Shown piece by piece: positions 63,046-64,000 of a stretch of DNA of 64,000 bases. The position numbers and the translations under genes were made by a program. The notes below the pieces were generated by a model. The model made no database searches, was not told the origin of the DNA, and worked only from the letters and a program-made list of their open reading frames with translations. Where the stretch lies: the NCBI GenBank assembly GCA_016222805.1, contig JACRQG010000046.1:62001-126000 (forward strand), read 5' to 3'. The stretch's first letter is position 1; each line of letters opens with the position of its first letter. The DNA comes from Verrucomicrobiota bacterium (lineage in GTDB: Bacteria; Verrucomicrobiota; Verrucomicrobiia; Opitutales; Opitutaceae).

Positions 63046-63068
63046 TGTACAAAAACCGTTCGCGACGG
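63046..63068 (+). promoter_or_regulatory. Shared motif, copy C, overlapping a 14-bp palindrome
   Basis: TGTACAAAAA followed by CCGTTCGCGACGG and TGAAA, only 6 bp before the ATG at 63075. TTTTTGTACAAAAA (63042-63055) is a perfect palindrome. If this is a promoter, the true sigma start could be the ATG at 63090. Confidence 0.55.
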
Positions 63069-63074
63069 TGAAAG

Positions 63075-63614
63075 ATGAACGGCACCCCGATGCCTCCGGC
63101 CAACGACGACCACGAGCGATTCATGCGCCTCTTCCTGGAGCATGAGCCGGCCATCCTGCGTTCGGTCCTCGTGTTTGTCCCCCACCGGGCGGACGCCCGC
63201 GACATCGTGCAGGAGACCGCGGTGGCGCTCTGGCGGCATTTCGCGGAGTACGATCCCGCCCGGCCCTTCGTGAACTGGGCCTGCGGCTTCGCGCGCATCG
63301 AGGTGCGGCGCTTCCTCCGGCGCCGTCAGCGGCGGGCCGCGCTCTCCGAGACTGCGGCCGCAGCGCTGATCGAAAGCGAGGAGGCCCAGTCGGCATGGCA
63401 CGAGGAGCGCGAACGACACCTGGCGGATTGCCGGGCCCGGCTGGCGCCGGAACAGCGCCGAATTCTCGACGGTTACTATGTCGACGAGTTGGACGTGAAT
63501 GCCCTGGCGCAGCGCCACGACCGCAGCCCCGAGGCGATCTACAAGATGCTGCAACGGATCCGGCACGCGCTGCTCGATTGCATGGAGCGCAAGACCGCGG
63601 AGGCCCGCCTGTGA
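63075..63614 (+). CDS. ECF-type RNA polymerase sigma factor
   Basis: 179 residues. Sigma-2 region FMRLFLEHEPAILRSVLVFV and DARDIVQETAVALWRHFAEY, with FVNWACGFARIEVRRFLRRR, a linker, and the sigma-4 region CRARLAPEQRRILDGYYVDE with HTH LAQRHDRSPEAIYKMLQRIR. This is the Planctomycetes/Verrucomicrobia ECF layout. The stop overlaps the FecR-like gene start (GTGA). It lies 35 bp after a TonB receptor, the arrangement of transport-linked sigma systems. ATG at 63090 is an alternative start. Confidence 0.9.
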   Translation: MNGTPMPPANDDHERFMRLFLEHEPAILRSVLVFVPHRADARDIVQETAVALWRHFAEYDPARPFVNWACGFARIEVRRFLRRRQRRAALSETAAAALIESEEAQSAWHEERERHLADCRARLAPEQRRILDGYYVDELDVNALAQRHDRSPEAIYKMLQRIRHALLDCMERKTAEARL

Positions 63615-64000
63615 GCCGCGACGAACTCGACTCCCTGATCGCCCGCCACCTCGACGGCCGCGCCACCGAGGCCGAAGCCGCGGCCCTCTCGCGGGAGTTG
63701 GAAGCCAGCGAGGACTCGCGCCGCGTCTACCTGCAAGTCGCGCGCCTGCACGCGGCCCTGGGGGCGGAGGAATCGGTGGAGCCCCCCCTGCCGGCGCTTT
63801 CGGAACGCGCGTCCCGGTCTCCCGGGTGGCGCTGGTGGCCGCTCGCGGCCTCGTTCGCGGGGATTGTCGCGCTGGCACTCCTGGCCCGCTTCGCCCTGCC
63901 GCCCAGGTCGGCCCCCCTTGAAACAACCCCGGTGGCCCGGTTCGGCGGTTTGCAGGACGTGCGCTGGGTGGCTCCCGCGACCCGGTTCGGCCCGGGCGAT
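63611..64000 (+). CDS. FecR-like anti-sigma factor (3' truncated by window edge)
   Basis: 130 residues visible from a GTG at 63611 overlapping the sigma stop. The N-terminal cytoplasmic part (ELDSLIARHLDGRATEAEAA, ALSRELEASEDSRRVYLQVA) is a typical anti-sigma helix bundle. A TM follows (WWPLAASFAGIVALALLARF), then the periplasmic FecR part begins (VARFGGLQDVRWVAPATRFG). It should hold the ECF sigma factor inactive until a signal arrives from the envelope. Most of the FecR domain is outside the window. Confidence 0.87.
   Translation, partial: MSRDELDSLIARHLDGRATEAEAAALSRELEASEDSRRVYLQVARLHAALGAEESVEPPLPALSERASRSPGWRWWPLAASFAGIVALALLARFALPPRSAPLETTPVARFGGLQDVRWVAPATRFGPGD

Overview
The window looks like a chromosomal segment of a high-GC Gram-negative bacterium of the Verrucomicrobiota, most likely an Opitutaceae relative. 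I base this on the large TonB-dependent receptors with carboxypeptidase-regulatory N-termini, several type I sulfatases, an LptD-like outer-membrane protein, MenA, and a FecR-type anti-sigma gene. The assignment rests on family recognition; no search was run.

Region 1 (1-18.9 kb) is mostly core genome. It holds the end of a TonB receptor, a YiiX-like cysteine hydrolase, an ABC efflux set (adaptor, permease, ATPase), glgB, an LptD-like gene, an RsmB-type methyltransferase, scpA with two tiny genes, trxA, menA, and a compact operon of acylphosphatase, ABC ATPase, ABC-2 permease and a TPR-like protein. Many of these genes overlap as ATGA or GTGA, which fixes their starts.

Region 2 (19-29.3 kb) begins just after tRNA-Ser(GCT) and looks like an integrated mobilizable element. 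It carries a large serine recombinase, an AbiEii-type nucleotidyltransferase toxin with a small partner, a winged-helix regulator pair, an unknown ORF behind GC-rich palindromes, and a MobF relaxase-helicase divergent from a small putative DNA-binding accessory gene. The 333-bp gap between the last two is an oriT candidate. No type IV coupling protein or secretion gene is visible.

Region 3 (29.3-42.5 kb) has a REP-associated (RAYT-type) transposase. It is followed by a five-gene minus-strand operon encoding a TlpA-fold protein without redox cysteines, a secreted FN3/PKD protein, a secreted helical protein, a 2157-residue Sec-exported RHS/YD-repeat protein with a unique 266-residue tail, and a small two-TM protein overlapping the RHS stop codon. 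An orphan NarL-type regulator lies just upstream. This is the best candidate here for an undescribed system, a Sec-dependent RHS effector with a possible immunity protein.

Region 4 (42.8-64 kb) is a glycan-scavenging locus with three sulfatases, three TonB receptors, a GH10-like remnant, a histidine kinase/response regulator pair, a URO-D-like protein and an ECF sigma/FecR pair. A shared 22-23 bp motif precedes two of the TonB receptors and the sigma gene, which suggests a local ECF regulon. Palindromic repeats resembling REP elements are scattered at 4.4, 44.5, 51.7 and 53.3 kb and could be substrates of the transposase.
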